From contig NZ_LMTZ01000129.1 in assembly GCF_001456025.1 (NCBI RefSeq), positions 131,247 to 195,246 on the forward strand: a DNA stretch of 64,000 nt, given 5' to 3'. Both the position numbers and the translations under genes were made by a program. Shown here in pieces: positions 63,601-64,000 of this stretch. A model generated the notes under the pieces. It searched no databases and was not told the DNA's origin. It worked only from the letters and a program-made list of their open reading frames with translations. This DNA is from Mastigocoleus testarum BC008 (GTDB lineage Bacteria; Cyanobacteriota; Cyanobacteriia; Cyanobacteriales; Nostocaceae). Position 1 is the first letter of the stretch, and every line of letters starts with the position of its first letter.

Positions 63601-63828
63601 AAACCCTACATCGGTCAATGGGCTACACCAAACCCTTTAGAAATTGTAGTTACATTACGTCAGGAACAAGACAAACCAGATAATATCGCTGGCTTTGTCG
63701 AATCCCTACGCTATGGATACGGTCATTTCAATGAATGGACAAAATTACCAGCACCATTATTTTTTGAGCGAGTAGTAAGGGATTATATTAGTGCTTTCAA
63801 ATTAGAAGAAGAAGAGGACGAAAATTAA
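60670..63828 (+). CDS. pPIWI-RE family protein (prokaryotic PIWI-like)
   Basis: This 1052-residue protein is the core of the locus. Its layout matches the family: an N-terminal X region to about 500, a MID-like domain at about 510-700 (PLLIIFHENETRKTTRFLEAV), and an RNase H-like PIWI domain at about 700-1045. Features of the last part are VVRKNAGRMRGGIGKTFLP (Arg717, Arg719), LVVMIDSSNCVQLW (Asp816), WRGARIVRIRQD (Arg850-Arg858) and the C-terminal FVESLRYGYGHFNEWTKLP (Glu1011, Arg1014). The family is named for one conserved Arg and one Glu; I cannot say with certainty which residues these are here. It probably uses a nucleic-acid guide or senses R-loops. It follows the helicase gene after 65 bases. 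Confidence 0.87.
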   Translation: MTTKTPYTTEINENQVNQILYAQIQRKPLGTIPLVFTIPQSLAPVEIKGSTICWTKEALAEFSLMNSEIKNIKNLPYSSLRSFLEFKLSNVRTIEPSMGLSRYAINQRKQQNFAYIDSGELQQTTKVLKPILHDWLEIYLAYFAQKEGISEDIIERLRELQEQNKLLSIKLFKSQIYPWSQYEESGTARPYRYSFPALADHLARLIAGHEIFQGLGGIKRIISSKVGSSVELITDIISLDDKGSFSLVVEIELITFPSVSQPLIKIDIHKRRWLSSIKEKAFDHNSINGYIFSKHHDYTQSVMPEAYRVFNFKLNRRKNRNTGKWEWQPDDAFSVLQRELNLPLNISNAEQIIQGKASTDDYQVLLTYRNGLQEKKYDIDVGVPEKDKLEAFQAIAKILDSKGIKPFDGYSEVKFGKGKSHPKDITASRTINTPTSFSAILESLENEDVSDFTAKYCDQMGEEEINNLLKTHFEFELSEQGIKKNLRFNSQSKNQRDQIEELKDLIQANQQAIQRLYPKKKPLLIIFHENETRKTTRFLEAVINMLWGDTLEIQLLRLPENTHGPEEALPGSNLKKQERFEERLEAWKSTAKQVAEIKRPKFCLVMARNFYPHPNESSKKAHDDLVNKPATRQALASIGHSCVQFILPPQIWVKSGDIKISEFIIRAQASIKELIWAHSGRIDCVKEKVDKWFSDLDIKDRPQEIIVITVVRKNAGRMRGGIGKTFLPIAIKTNVENGLSQMCYCYEDPKTKNFLTTSWETFTEALFNIAKISPVYIGKNSEERKQRFQNFVDDIISNSVISYPGNSSKNLVVMIDSSNCVQLWDWLKDSKINLSNIDMNCKNYMQDNWRGARIVRIRQDLAPGIIANKVKCLAKTFREDNRNKEELKRNENKRREIPVPSSPTGLYKLDVENKTGCIPYLSIGKKTTTQKQRGVSCYREIELDEVLKDEEVDEDAKKTYVKVKNEAGLEIKFIDKQKPYIGQWATPNPLEIVVTLRQEQDKPDNIAGFVESLRYGYGHFNEWTKLPAPLFFERVVRDYISAFKLEEEEDEN

Positions 63829-63931
63829 ATTGTTAACTTGCAATATTTGGGTTTGATGGATTATGAGTTTCTCGACCCATGTATATACAATAAATCATAC
63901 CATGTCCGGTAAAACACTTGTAATAAGGTTA

Positions 63932-63982
63932 GTAGTAGCGCTTTAGCGCGATAGACAAATATTGGCGCTAAAGCGCTACTAC
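63932..63982. repeat. Perfect 18-base inverted repeat at the right edge
   Basis: GTAGTAGCGCTTTAGCGC (63932-63949) and its exact complement (63965-63982) flank a 15-base loop. It lies 104 bases past the pPIWI-RE stop. It could end the operon, or it may be one of the palindromic dispersed repeats of cyanobacteria. Confidence 0.75.
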
Positions 63983-64000
63983 AAACATATTTTTTCATAA

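Noticed and set aside
55642..63828. Classical type I restriction-modification or DISARM-like system
   Set aside because: There is no methyltransferase or specificity subunit, and the third protein has the PIWI-type C-terminal domain.

Overview
The window is chromosomal DNA of a cyanobacterium. It carries psbZ, nblA, a DHH-CBS-CCA tRNA nucleotidyltransferase, many HIP1-type GCGATCGC octamers, and several families of heptanucleotide tandem repeats. The repeats, the large multidomain signalling ATPases and the low-GC spacers suggest a filamentous, Nostocales-like strain. That placement is inference, because no 16S or other taxonomic marker is present.

Layout. 1-7 kb: a small membrane protein, an AI-2E family permease, an exported serpin and an NB-ARC/TPR signalling ATPase. 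6.5-8 kb: tRNA-Gly(GCC), ribH and psbZ. 8-14 kb: the DHH-CBS-CCA enzyme and a fused GMC oxidoreductase-DUF1080 protein, divided by heptamer repeats. 14.6-17.2 kb: three consecutive genes for exported proteins, the first an outer-membrane-like beta-barrel. 17.7-20.8 kb: a small cyanobacterial protein, an ABC1-family kinase and a PP2C phosphatase. 21.7 kb: nblA with a consensus NtcA-type half-site pair upstream. 22.8-26.1 kb: a Ser/Thr kinase, a long heptamer array, a conserved hypothetical gene and a TnpB remnant that keeps an IS605-like 3' hairpin. 26.1-32.4 kb: anmK and a divergent kdpABC set without kdpD, kdpE, kdpF or kdpG. 33-42 kb: housekeeping and unknown genes (rbgA/ylqF, a VOC protein, fbaB, an FkbM methyltransferase, a MotA/TolQ/ExbB protein, an EEP-family hydrolase, a macro-domain protein, a DUF58 protein).

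43.3-47.5 kb holds a tight two-gene unit: a pentapeptide-repeat membrane protein followed by a NACHT ATPase. Each protein carries three copies of the same eight-residue glycine/asparagine repeat, as expected for a receptor-effector pair that signals by templated assembly. 47.9-55.3 kb: typA, a flotillin/YqiJ-like pair, an epoxide-hydrolase-like enzyme and an AraC regulator.

55.6-63.8 kb is the most notable locus: a three-gene pPIWI-RE system. It consists of a PD-(D/E)xK nuclease with a zinc ribbon, a large DinG-like helicase with four cysteines placed like an Fe-S cluster, and a prokaryotic PIWI-family protein. The family was defined computationally as a probable defence system against invading nucleic acid. 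Two short palindromes lie directly upstream of the first gene. The right end of the window has a perfect 18-bp inverted repeat.
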